A DNA stretch of 64,000 nucleotides from Lacrimispora sphenoides. Its GTDB lineage: Bacteria; Bacillota; Clostridia; Lachnospirales; Lachnospiraceae. Positions within the stretch are counted from its first letter, which is position 1. The number at the start of each line of letters is the position of its first letter. The notes beneath the pieces were generated by a model. It ran no database searches and had not been told where the DNA came from. It was given only the letters and a program-made list of their open reading frames with translations. The DNA is taken from positions 682,001 through 746,000 of the forward strand of contig NZ_FOIP01000001.1 of NCBI RefSeq assembly GCF_900105215.1. Direction: 5' to 3'. Shown here in pieces: positions 21,482 to 29,507 of this stretch. The position numbers were made by a program, and so were the translations under genes.

Positions 21482-21521
21482 AACGCCGCAGCGCGACTGA
21501 AGTCGTACTCCGGCGTTTTTT
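21482..21521 (+). terminator. Terminator after the small membrane protein gene
   Basis: AACGCCG and CGGCGTT arms, with an inner GCGACT/AGTCGT stem, followed by a T-run. A standard intrinsic terminator on the plus strand. Confidence 0.8.
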
Positions 21522-21522
21522 G

Positions 21523-21833
21523 TTGATAAATGTTAATTCTCTGACCATAAAGCAATATCTGGTCGGTTCTTTGCAGAAAATGGAATCATGAAAATAATCT
21601 GTCCTGCTTCCTAATATATAGGAAGGAATACCAATCGCTTTACGGTATTTAAGGGCAGATATAATTTATCCTATTTGAAAATTTTTATCAATATCGGCCT
21701 GTTTTTGATGTAATAATATAAATCGTAATTGTTTTTTAATTTAGTTTGAATCTTATATTAATCTCAATCTTAAAGCTTTTTCTTTACAAATATTAATATT
21801 ATGGTTGTTTTCAATTTAATTTTAAAAAACCTA
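21523..21833. other. A+T-rich gap with a 7+7 bp palindrome
   Basis: About 310 bp without a credible reading frame. It holds CTTCCTA-N5-TAGGAAG at 21607-21625, a possible protein-binding site about 230 bp before the sod promoter. The rest is A+T-rich tracts with no further structure that I can support. Confidence 0.4.
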
Positions 21834-21892
21834 TTGACAAAACAGCATACATAAGATACAATCAAGCTACAAGGTAGTTAGTTAAAACTAAC
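21834..21892 (+). promoter_or_regulatory. sod-dps promoter and adjacent inverted repeat
   Basis: TTGACA (21834-21839), 17-bp spacer and TACAAT (21857-21862). Immediately downstream GTTAGTT-AA-AACTAAC (21877-21892) covers the early transcribed region, a good place for a repressor operator. The motif does not match the PerR or Fur boxes I know. Confidence 0.65.
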
Positions 21893-21949
21893 CTCCTGAT
21901 AAGAGAACCTTTTCCATATAACATAATTAGAAACGAAAGGAGAACTATT

Positions 21950-22570
21950 ATGTTTAATCAAATACAATTACCATACGCATATGACGCTTTAGAACCCCAT
22001 ATTGACGCTCTCACAATGGAAACCCATTATTCCAAGCATCACGCAGCATATACCAAAAATTTAAATGACGCTGCCCAGATGGCCGGTGTCGAAGACAAAG
22101 AAATTACCGCCCTCCTCTCCTCCCTTGACAGCATTTCCGATGAGGCTCTCAGAAAGGCCATACGAAACAACGGCGGTGGTTTTTACAATCATAACCTGTA
22201 TTTTTCCACCATGAGCCCTAACGGCGGAGGGCAGCCTGTTGATCCTCTCAAGGAGGCGCTTGAAAAGTCTTTTGGCAGTTTTTCTGACTTTCAGAATCAG
22301 CTAAGCGGTCTGGCTGCCGGCCAGTTTGGATCAGGCTGGGGCTGGCTATCGGCAAACCGGGATGGTAAACTGGTCCTTTCCGCCAGTGCCAATCAGGATA
22401 ACCCCCTCATGGAAGGCGGAGGCTTTGTCCCAATTCTTGGCATTGACGTTTGGGAACACGCCTACTACTTAAAATATAAGAATCTCAGAGTTGACTATAT
22501 AAAAGCATTTTTCAATGTAGTTGATTGGAAGGCGGTTGCTACCAACTATGAAAACATTATAAATGGCTAA
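21950..22570 (+). CDS. Superoxide dismutase (Fe/Mn family)
   Basis: Converts superoxide to oxygen and peroxide in the cytoplasm. 206 residues. The metal ligands are all present: H26 (THYSKHH), H81 (YNHNLYF), D166 and H170 (DVWEHAYY). The usual NHxLFW around the second His is NHNLYF here. Metal choice cannot be read safely. AAAGGAG lies 7 nt before the ATG. dps follows 16 bp later, so the two form an oxygen-defence operon, sensible for an anaerobe that meets air. Confidence 0.95.
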   Translation: MFNQIQLPYAYDALEPHIDALTMETHYSKHHAAYTKNLNDAAQMAGVEDKEITALLSSLDSISDEALRKAIRNNGGGFYNHNLYFSTMSPNGGGQPVDPLKEALEKSFGSFSDFQNQLSGLAAGQFGSGWGWLSANRDGKLVLSASANQDNPLMEGGGFVPILGIDVWEHAYYLKYKNLRVDYIKAFFNVVDWKAVATNYENIING

Positions 22571-22586
22571 GAAAAGGAGGATTGTA

Positions 22587-23018
22587 ATGAGCAAGAATTT
22601 ATTTGAGAAACTTAATGAGTATCTGGCCAATCAGCAGGTCATGTATATGAAACTTCATAACCTTCACTGGTATGTAAAAGGCCGCAGCTTCTTCACACTT
22701 CATGCAAAGCTGGAAGAGCTGTATGACCAGACCGCCCAGATCATGGATGATGTGGCGGAGCGGCTGCTGGCTTTGGGCGGTTCCCCAGTAGCCAGCTTAA
22801 AGGAGGCACTGGCTCTCTCTTCCGTAAAAGAGCTGGAGGACGTTCCAATCTCCTCAGATGAAACCATTAAAAGCCTGATTTCGGATGTAGAATACTGGAT
22901 CCGGGATACAAAGGAAATCGTCAAGCTGGCCGATGATGGAGCAACCGCAGATCAATTTAATGGATATCTAGCCGAATATCAGAAACTTTTGTGGATGTTT
23001 AAGTCGTATATCAGCTAA
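22587..23018 (+). CDS. dps: Dps-family iron-storage/DNA-protection protein
   Basis: Mini-ferritin of 143 residues that oxidises and stores iron, using up peroxide. The ferroxidase residues line up as H27 (LHNLHWYVKG), H39, E43, D54 and E58 (DDVAERLLALGG); E43 replaces the more usual Asp. I start at ATG 22587 because AAGGAGG lies 6 nt upstream; the longer frame from 22563 overlaps the sod stop. It is second in the sod operon and followed by a strong terminator. Confidence 0.93.
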   Translation: MSKNLFEKLNEYLANQQVMYMKLHNLHWYVKGRSFFTLHAKLEELYDQTAQIMDDVAERLLALGGSPVASLKEALALSSVKELEDVPISSDETIKSLISDVEYWIRDTKEIVKLADDGATADQFNGYLAEYQKLLWMFKSYIS

Positions 23019-23038
23019 ATTAATCCCTATAAACCTGG

Positions 23039-23085
23039 AAATGCCGCTTTCTGACAGTAATTTCGTCAGGAAGCGGCATTTTTAT
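23039..23085 (+). terminator. sod-dps terminator
   Basis: ATGCCGCTT pairs with AAGCGGCAT, with an inner CTGAC/GTCAG stem, followed by TTTTTAT on the plus strand. Confidence 0.88.
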
Positions 23086-23100
23086 ATTGAATTCCACATA

Positions 23101-23152
23101 AAAACGGGGCCGCTGCCCCAGGTTGATTTCTCAACTATGGTACAGCGGCCCC
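23101..23152 (-). terminator. Terminator of the exported repeat protein gene
   Basis: GGGGCCGCTG (23106-23115) pairs with CAGCGGCCCC (23143-23152), with an inner GTTGA/TCAAC. On the minus strand a GTTTTTA tail follows. Confidence 0.85.
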
Positions 23153-23188
23153 TGAAAAGCAACTGAAATCACTTCATTCAATGATGAA

Positions 23189-24889
23189 TTAATCCTCTAC
23201 AAATACAGCTGTGATTACTTTGTTGCTTTCTACTTTGTAGCAACGATCATCGCCGTCTTTTGCCTTGCTCTTGCTCTTCTGAACACTACCAGAGGTATTA
23301 ACCAGTCTATATGTTACAGTCTTTTTATTCTCTGTTTTATCTGCAGCTTTAACCTCATAATACTCGGAATATCCCTTTTTGGTTACTTTGTCATATTCCA
23401 CTTCATCTAAGAACTTCTCTGTTGTCAGAAGTTTGATTTCTGTATATTCTCCATCTTCTGTCGTAGCCTTAACTACAGAATACTTGTCGTCCTTATCAGC
23501 CTTTAACAGCATGCCTCCAAGGTAATATTTGTCACTATCAACACCAAATTTACCCTGTCCCTTGGAGCTTCCGGACTTATTGAATAAGAACTGGAAGGAA
23601 TCTCCGTCAATGGTAACATTCTGCTTGCCGGTCTTCATAGCACCGTCATTGTCGCTTCCAAAATAGTACATTCTGTATTTTGCATCCGTATACAGATCAG
23701 ATACGTTCTCTTTGAAATTATCTTCTGTATCAAAGTGTAATTTATCTAAGTCGTCATCACCTGCAACATCATCAATGTCAGTTGTACTGTTGCCAATAAA
23801 CTTAATAGCAACCAGGCCATCCTTCATGACGCCATAGGAATCAAACGCATATTTCTTGCCATTAATGGTCTTGATTTCTGATGCAACTAATTTACCATCC
23901 TTATCGGAATAGTACCAGTTACTTTCGTCATCATCATAATCGTCCTGATTAAGATAAGAATCAGGCACAACCTGGAACCACCCCTTGGTTACTCTGGCGC
24001 CATCATCAGGGCTTCCATAATATCTGAATCCACTGGTGTATTTAGAACCTCCCTGGGCATCAGAAGCAGTGCTATCTGTTGCTTTCGCATCGGTAGGAGT
24101 AGCCTCCCAGTTAACCCATTCAGCATTCATACGGCCATATTCATCAAAGCTGTATTTTTTACCATTGATGGTCTTACCTTTTTCGTCGGTCATTTTTTTA
24201 CCATTGGTCTTGAAGTAGAAATAACGTGTCTGATCTTCATCATCAAACAACTTGTCACTGGAAAAACCAGGATCTACAGCGCCATCGTAACTATTATCCA
24301 CGATATCCAGATACGCCCATTCGCCAACTTTCTGGGCACCATCATTCTCATCTCCGCAATAGTAAATACCGTCACGCCACTTGTCATCACCAGTTACTCT
24401 TTCGCCGCTGTCGTCAATCCAGCCATACAGCATTTTGCCTTCATCATCAAAGATATATTTCTTTCCGTTAACAGTCTTGAAAGAAGCATTGTTTCCGTTA
24501 CTGGAGCTCTTAAAAGCTTTACCATTAGATCCGAAGTAGTACCAGTGATTCATTGGTTCTTCATCATCATCATCGCCGCCGTCATAATCATCATTTTCTA
24601 CGGAAACCCACTTATTAGCTACCATAGCACCGTTCTCATCTACATAATAGTAGTTGTCACTGTATTCAACAACAACATCGGTAGCCATCTCGCCGTCTTC
24701 GTTTAAGTAGAACCAGTTATCTCCTGATTTCTCCCATTTCTCTGTCTCTAAATCTCCGCTCTTGTCATAGTACACCCATGTTCCATTCTCTTCCTGCCAG
24801 CCGGTTGCTGCGAAAGAGGACATAGAAGCACCTAAAGCCAGCAGCGCTGCTGTGGATAATACAGCAACTAATTTGGTCTGCTTTCTCAT
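23189..24889 (-). CDS. Exported cell-wall-binding repeat protein
   Basis: 566 residues. The signal peptide has a KQTK basic start, a hydrophobic core and likely cleavage after SSFAA. About ten imperfect aromatic repeats follow (GxWYYxxxDGxMxxxxW, GKKYxFDExGxM), the pattern of choline/cell-wall-binding repeats. Asp-rich linkers (GGDDDDEE) and an acidic composition are marked. Residues after about 400 carry fewer repeats and end Lys-rich. No enzymatic domain is visible, so it is probably a surface or wall-anchored adhesin-like protein. It faces the tandem recombinases across 229 bp. Confidence 0.8.
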   Translation of the reverse strand: MRKQTKLVAVLSTAALLALGASMSSFAATGWQEENGTWVYYDKSGDLETEKWEKSGDNWFYLNEDGEMATDVVVEYSDNYYYVDENGAMVANKWVSVENDDYDGGDDDDEEPMNHWYYFGSNGKAFKSSSNGNNASFKTVNGKKYIFDDEGKMLYGWIDDSGERVTGDDKWRDGIYYCGDENDGAQKVGEWAYLDIVDNSYDGAVDPGFSSDKLFDDEDQTRYFYFKTNGKKMTDEKGKTINGKKYSFDEYGRMNAEWVNWEATPTDAKATDSTASDAQGGSKYTSGFRYYGSPDDGARVTKGWFQVVPDSYLNQDDYDDDESNWYYSDKDGKLVASEIKTINGKKYAFDSYGVMKDGLVAIKFIGNSTTDIDDVAGDDDLDKLHFDTEDNFKENVSDLYTDAKYRMYYFGSDNDGAMKTGKQNVTIDGDSFQFLFNKSGSSKGQGKFGVDSDKYYLGGMLLKADKDDKYSVVKATTEDGEYTEIKLLTTEKFLDEVEYDKVTKKGYSEYYEVKAADKTENKKTVTYRLVNTSGSVQKSKSKAKDGDDRCYKVESNKVITAVFVED

Positions 24890-24956
24890 AATTAATGCAC
24901 TCTCCTTTTTTTCTTTTTGAAATATTTTTCGAAATTCCTAATTGCATTACGAGGTA

Positions 24957-24977
24957 ATTATACTTCTAATATTGGAA
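24957..24977 (-). promoter_or_regulatory. -10 element and overlapping palindrome before the exported repeat protein
   Basis: TATAAT at 24962-24957 on the minus strand has no good -35 at 17 bp. Instead a near-perfect palindrome TTCTAATATTGGAA (24964-24977) fills the spacer. This suggests transcription that depends on or is blocked by a DNA-binding protein. Confidence 0.4.
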
Positions 24978-25045
24978 ATTATCGTAAGCAACGGGCTATT
25001 TAAGCGCATTTATTCAATATTTATTACAGTTTTTTCGAATTTTTC

Positions 25046-25074
25046 TTGATTATTTTTCTAAACACCTATATACT
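25046..25074 (+). promoter_or_regulatory. Promoter of the tandem recombinase genes
   Basis: TTGATT (25046-25051), 17-bp spacer and TATACT (25069-25074), 45 bp before the ATG. Confidence 0.65.
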
Positions 25075-25118
25075 TATGTTAAACTGTTTTTGCATCAAAC
25101 TATAAGGAGAATAAAGAC

Positions 25119-25982
25119 ATGGTAAAAGAATACGCCGTAACTAGTTCAGAAGCTGAAAACAAAAGTGTCGTCGAGCAAAGCCTTGATGATTTTCGTGACT
25201 ACCTGGAGTTCAACAACATGTCCTCCAATACCGTTCACGTATATTTATTTGCAGTAAAACAATTTCTTGGGTTATATCATGTGATCAGCCATGACAATCT
25301 CATGCTTTATAAATGTTACCTTATGGAGCATTACAAACCCCAGACAGTCAACTTAAGAATCAGGGCTCTTAATTGTTACACAGAGTCTTTACAGCTGTCC
25401 TCATCGAAAATGCTGATGATTCGGATTCAGCAGAAAACATTTCTGGAAAACGTTATCAGTCAGGCTGATTACGAGTACTTAAAAAAATGTCTGATACGTT
25501 CCGGAAACATGCTGTATTATTTTGTCATACGTTTTATGGCAGCCACAGGCGTCCGGGTCAGCGAGCTGGTCCAGATTAAAGTAGAGCATGTAAAACGCGG
25601 TTATATGGATATTTACTCTAAGGATAATAAAATAAGAAGAATCTACATACCCAAAAGTCTCCGGGACGATGCTTTAAAATGGCTGCGCCAGATTGACCGA
25701 GTAAGCGGATACGTATTCTTAAACCGTTACGGAGATCCGATCACGCCTGCCGGAATCCGGGGCCAGCTGAAAAAATTTACAGTCCTCTATGATTTGGATC
25801 CCAAAGTGGTTTATCCCCATTCCTTCCGTCACCGCTTTGCCAAGAACTTCATTGAATGCTGTGGGGACATTTCTATGCTTTCGGATATTTTAGGACATGA
25901 AAGCATTGAAACTACAAGGATCTATCTTCACCGGAGCAGTACGGAACAAAAGCAAATCGTCAATCAAATTGTGAATTGGTAG
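25119..25982 (+). CDS. Tyrosine recombinase (phage-integrase family), first of a tandem pair
   Basis: DNA strand-exchange enzyme of 287 residues. An N-terminal SAM-like core-binding domain (about 18-95) precedes the catalytic domain. Catalytic residues are present: R146 (ATGVRVSEL), K168/K171 candidates, H234 and R237 (HSFRHRFAKNF), H260 (LGHESIETT) and the nucleophile Y269 (RIYLHRSS). AAGGAG lies 9 nt before the ATG. Size and architecture are XerC/XerD-like rather than large phage integrases. A close paralogue starts 6 bp after its stop. No attachment site or invertible repeat was found nearby. Confidence 0.88.
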   Translation: MVKEYAVTSSEAENKSVVEQSLDDFRDYLEFNNMSSNTVHVYLFAVKQFLGLYHVISHDNLMLYKCYLMEHYKPQTVNLRIRALNCYTESLQLSSSKMLMIRIQQKTFLENVISQADYEYLKKCLIRSGNMLYYFVIRFMAATGVRVSELVQIKVEHVKRGYMDIYSKDNKIRRIYIPKSLRDDALKWLRQIDRVSGYVFLNRYGDPITPAGIRGQLKKFTVLYDLDPKVVYPHSFRHRFAKNFIECCGDISMLSDILGHESIETTRIYLHRSSTEQKQIVNQIVNW

Positions 25983-25988
25983 GATAAT

Positions 25989-26834
25989 ATGTTAAATGAA
26001 GAATTACTGAATGATTTTAAGAAATTTCTGAAGAAAAAGAATTTATCAAATAATACTATTACGGCCTATGCGGGCAGTGTCCGGCTTTTTTACAGTATGT
26101 ATAAGGAAATCACACCGGAGAGTCTTCAGCGTTACAAAAGCTACCTGATTACCCGCTACCGGCCGGCAACCATCAACCAGCGGATCTATGCCATGAATCA
26201 CTTTTCCCGTTTTCTGGCAGAAACCAATGGAGAGGAATATATTTTAGTCGCCTCTTACCATCTGCCTTCGGTAAAAGTCCAGCAAAAAACGTTCCTGGAT
26301 ACCGTTATTTCTAATGAGGATTACGAGATTTTTAAAGAGAAGTTAAAAGAAGAGAAGAATTATTTCTGGTATTTTATTGTCCGCTTTCTGGCAGCCACAG
26401 GCGCCAGGGTCAGTGAATTGATCCAAATCAAGGTAGAGCATTTAAACCTGGGCTATCTGGACCTTTATTCCAAAGGAGGAAAGGTGCGCCGAATCTATTT
26501 TCCAGATTCCCTATGTGAAGAGGCGCTGGAATGGTGCCACAACCAGGGCAAACAAAGCGGTTTCCTCTTTTTAAACAAAGAAGGACGTCTGATCACCCCG
26601 CGGGGAATCAATTTTCAGCTGAAGCATCTGGCCAGGCGCTATGGAATAAATCCTGACACGGTTTATCCTCATTCCTTCCGCCACCGTTTTGCCAAAAACT
26701 TTTTGGCCTGTTTTAATGATATTTCTCTTTTGGCGGATTTAATGGGACATGAAAGCATTGAGACTACCAGGATTTATCTCACCCGTTCCAGCCAGGAGCA
26801 GCAGCAGATTCTGGACGAAATTATCACATGGTAA
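25989..26834 (+). CDS. Tyrosine recombinase, second of a tandem pair
   Basis: 281 residues, clearly paralogous to its neighbour (shared SELxQIKVEH, GYxDxYSK, YPHSFRHRFAKNF, GHESIETTRIYL). Catalytic residues are R140, K162/K165, H228, R231, H254 and Y263, so both copies look active. The start has only a weak SD and lies 6 bp after the first stop, which suggests translational coupling. Two similar active recombinases may act as a heteromer, as XerC with XerD. Confidence 0.87.
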   Translation: MLNEELLNDFKKFLKKKNLSNNTITAYAGSVRLFYSMYKEITPESLQRYKSYLITRYRPATINQRIYAMNHFSRFLAETNGEEYILVASYHLPSVKVQQKTFLDTVISNEDYEIFKEKLKEEKNYFWYFIVRFLAATGARVSELIQIKVEHLNLGYLDLYSKGGKVRRIYFPDSLCEEALEWCHNQGKQSGFLFLNKEGRLITPRGINFQLKHLARRYGINPDTVYPHSFRHRFAKNFLACFNDISLLADLMGHESIETTRIYLTRSSQEQQQILDEIITW

Positions 26835-26906
26835 ACAACTTTTTTGTAATCTTGTTTATTTTTCCACATTTTTACAGTATAATTTCGGAAAGGAGGATAA
26901 TATACC

Positions 26907-28127
26907 ATGATAATTTCTTTTCGTTTTAAAAACTTTCGTTCCTTTCTGGATGAAACTTTTATTGATATGAAAGCGGTTAATTACAAGGAACATCCAAATC
27001 ATCTGGTAATGGCCGGTAACAAAAAACTGCTTAAAACGCTGGCCATATATGGAGCAAATTCCAGCGGCAAAACCAATATTTTTCTCGCTTTTACCAGCTT
27101 TCACTCTTTTATCTTCTGGCAGCTTTTTTCAATGGAGGACATTCCCAGAAAACATTTTATGTCGCTCTTACAGATTAGCTCTTTGGATAGAATTCTTCCA
27201 TTCCTGGATGAGAAAATTAACACCCAGCCAACGGAAATGGAGCTTACCTTTATTAGCGGGGAGCGGGTTTATGAATATGGCTTCTCTGTCCTGAACAAGA
27301 AAGTTCTCACGGAAAACCTGGCCGTGGATAACCATGTGGTATTCACACGGAATGCCGATGAAATTACCATCGGACGCCAGTATGAAAAAGTGTTACGGCA
27401 GAAGACAGGAATCCGTCCTCACGAGGACCGGTTATTCTGTTCTATTTTAACATGCCTGGATATTCCCGAGATCACGGCATTCATGGAGCCTTTTGAGTCC
27501 TTTTTTTCGAAGCAGATCGCATATTATTGTGATTTTCTTGAACCATTCCAGCTTGCGGGCCATCTGGTCATGGATGGAAGGGCATACAAAGCCCTTGAAA
27601 ACCCGGAGGCTCTTAATTATGCCTTGGGGCAGCTAAGAAAGCTGGGAATCCCAGCAGAAGAGCTTATTATTGAAAAGGGAATCCCCAAGCTCGGATACCG
27701 GGTGAAATCCCGGGAGACCGGCGAGTACCGAATACAATATATGGACTACACAAAGGTTTCCCTGGGCACTATGAAATACCTTCAATTATTCATTCAGGTT
27801 TATCATCTGTCCCAGGAGGGTGGTGTTCTGATGATTGATAACATATCAAATGAATTCCATCCGTCTGTTACAAAGTTTTTTATTGATACTTTTCAGAAGG
27901 ACAAAAATTTAAACATACAGATTCTTTTCACGACCTACGATATTTCTATCTTAAATAACCAGCAGTTTCGACGGGATGAAGTAGCTTTTGTAGATATGAA
28001 TGAATATCATGAATCCAGGCTCTACACCTTAGCAGACATAAAGGTCCGGTCTGACGCCAGCTTCTCCAAGGACTATCTTTTAGGCAAATATGGAGCGATC
28101 CCGCTTCTCAAAGAATCCGTTCAATAG
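26907..28127 (+). CDS. AAA-type ATP-binding protein (COG1106/RloA-like) with altered catalytic motifs
   Basis: 406 residues of the OLD/RloA-like ATPase class, which often serves in phage defence. The N terminus IISFRFKNFRSF is typical and Walker A is GANSSGKT (49-56). The family's C-terminal run (FTTxD, RRDEVAFVD, YTLADIKVRSD, KYGAIPLL) is kept. The Walker B segment reads VLMIDNISNEFHP, with N312 where DE is usual, and the H-loop His is Tyr (FTTYD, Y344). The signature is VSLGT. ATP binding seems possible, but hydrolysis may be weak. AAGGAGG lies 10 nt before the ATG. No partner nuclease gene follows. Confidence 0.8.
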   Translation: MIISFRFKNFRSFLDETFIDMKAVNYKEHPNHLVMAGNKKLLKTLAIYGANSSGKTNIFLAFTSFHSFIFWQLFSMEDIPRKHFMSLLQISSLDRILPFLDEKINTQPTEMELTFISGERVYEYGFSVLNKKVLTENLAVDNHVVFTRNADEITIGRQYEKVLRQKTGIRPHEDRLFCSILTCLDIPEITAFMEPFESFFSKQIAYYCDFLEPFQLAGHLVMDGRAYKALENPEALNYALGQLRKLGIPAEELIIEKGIPKLGYRVKSRETGEYRIQYMDYTKVSLGTMKYLQLFIQVYHLSQEGGVLMIDNISNEFHPSVTKFFIDTFQKDKNLNIQILFTTYDISILNNQQFRRDEVAFVDMNEYHESRLYTLADIKVRSDASFSKDYLLGKYGAIPLLKESVQ

Positions 28128-28135
28128 ATAGAATG

Positions 28136-28172
28136 AAAAAGGCATACTGCCAATTGGCAGATGTCTTTTTTT
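28136..28172. terminator. Bidirectional terminator between the ATPase gene and DUF1934-like gene
   Basis: Perfect 14-bp palindrome CTGCCAATTGGCAG inside a longer stem (GGCAT/ATGTC), with A-run before and T-run after. Serves the convergent genes on both sides. Confidence 0.8.
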
Positions 28173-28617
28173 AATTTAAGAGACGAAAGTCTGCTGTGGC
28201 TTTGGAGTGAATATCAAGCACTATGTTGCATTCCGAAACATGCTGATAATTGATATCAAGGGAATATGCCACCCGCACCTTTAAGCTGTCCTCTTCCTCA
28301 TGAATCTGAATATCCTTTGTGTTGATCCCGATCATCAGTTCTCCAATGGGGGTGGCATAGCAGGACATATTTTTTTTATCCTTTTCAAATGTCATATGAA
28401 CGCTGGAACTTCCGCGTTTGATGATATCCAGCCCCGACTGATGGATCTTAATGGTGTTCTTGGTCACTCCCCCTGTATCTTCCTGGATCTCGTCATACAG
28501 AATGTAGTGCTTGCCGTTTTTTAAAAAATAATCGCCGGCTGTGATCATCTCAACTGAATTGCTGTCGTCTTCTGCAATCTGCATCCCGCTGATGCTGATG
28601 AGAACATCTCTTGTCAT
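28171..28617 (-). CDS. DUF1934-like beta-barrel protein (YwiB type)
   Basis: 148 residues of alternating polar and hydrophobic beta strands, with the DUF1934-like core (EMITAGDYFLKNGKHYILYDE). No signal peptide or membrane segment is visible. AAGGAG lies 7 nt before the ATG. It follows murI by 12 bp in a likely operon ddl/murI/DUF1934. The family's role is unknown. Confidence 0.75.
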   Translation of the reverse strand: MTRDVLISISGMQIAEDDSNSVEMITAGDYFLKNGKHYILYDEIQEDTGGVTKNTIKIHQSGLDIIKRGSSSVHMTFEKDKKNMSCYATPIGELMIGINTKDIQIHEEEDSLKVRVAYSLDINYQHVSECNIVLDIHSKATADFRLLN

Positions 28618-28629
28618 AATAAAACTCCT

Positions 28630-29448
28630 TTAGTACTCCTCAATATTGATTTGTTTTGTCTCTTTTACCTGTCCCGGAAGGATGGAGGCAGCAAAACTGG
28701 TGAACTTCTCTGCCAGGTCGCTGACATAGAAACGGTATTTTTCCAGATCACTGCTGTCCTGTCCGCATAAAAGGCCATTTTCGTCCAAAATCTGTTTTAA
28801 CTCCAATGCAGTTTCATATGCAGGGTTCACCAACGTCACCTCTGGTCCCATGAGCCTTCCCACGGTAGAACGGAGAAGGGGATAGTGGGTACAGCCCAGT
28901 ACCAGTGTGTCAATATATTTTCCTTTTAATTCACTTAAGTATCTGGAAGCGATTTCATCGGTAACAGAATCATGCAAAAGCCCTTCTTCCACCAGCGGAA
29001 CCAAAAGAGGGCATGGTTTTCCGGTCACTTCAATATCTTCTCTCATTTCCTTCATCACTCTGGTATATACTCCGCTTCGTATGGTCCCTTCTGTCCCAAT
29101 GATGCCGATCTTCCCGTTTTTCGTTGACTCTATGGCGGTTCTTGCTCCTGCATGGATCACGCCCACAACAGGAATGTCCACTTCCTTTTCTACCGCCTCG
29201 AGGGCGCAGGCGGTGGCGGTATTACAGGCAATCACGATTGCCTTCACATCCTGGGTCATGAGAAAGCGGATGATCTGTCTGGTAAAACGAATTACTGTGC
29301 TGCAGGATTTACTGCCATAAGGCACCCTTGCAGTATCTCCAAAATATACGATTCTTTCATCCGGCATCTGCCGCATGATCTCCCGTGCAACTGTCAGCCC
29401 GCCTACACCTGAATCAAATACTCCTATAGGTGAATTTCTGTCTGCCAT
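28630..29448 (-). CDS. murI: Glutamate racemase
   Basis: Makes D-glutamate for peptidoglycan. 272 residues. The two catalytic cysteines are C75 (VIACNTATA) and C186 (VLGCTHYPLL), and the N-terminal IGVFDSGVGGLT holds the substrate-contacting Asp12 and Ser13. GAGG precedes the ATG. It lies 59 bp after ddl on the same strand, so two wall-precursor enzymes are grouped. Confidence 0.96.
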   Translation of the reverse strand: MADRNSPIGVFDSGVGGLTVAREIMRQMPDERIVYFGDTARVPYGSKSCSTVIRFTRQIIRFLMTQDVKAIVIACNTATACALEAVEKEVDIPVVGVIHAGARTAIESTKNGKIGIIGTEGTIRSGVYTRVMKEMREDIEVTGKPCPLLVPLVEEGLLHDSVTDEIASRYLSELKGKYIDTLVLGCTHYPLLRSTVGRLMGPEVTLVNPAYETALELKQILDENGLLCGQDSSDLEKYRFYVSDLAEKFTSFAASILPGQVKETKQINIEEY

Positions 29449-29507
29449 TAATTTTCCTCTTTCCCGCCCTGCTTTTCACATAAATGTCTTCCGACAGGAC
29501 GTTCCTC

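Noticed and set aside
24890..25118. Invertible promoter between the surface protein and recombinases
   Set aside because: I looked for inverted repeats flanking the promoter and found only short A+T-rich similarities; not supported from one sequence.
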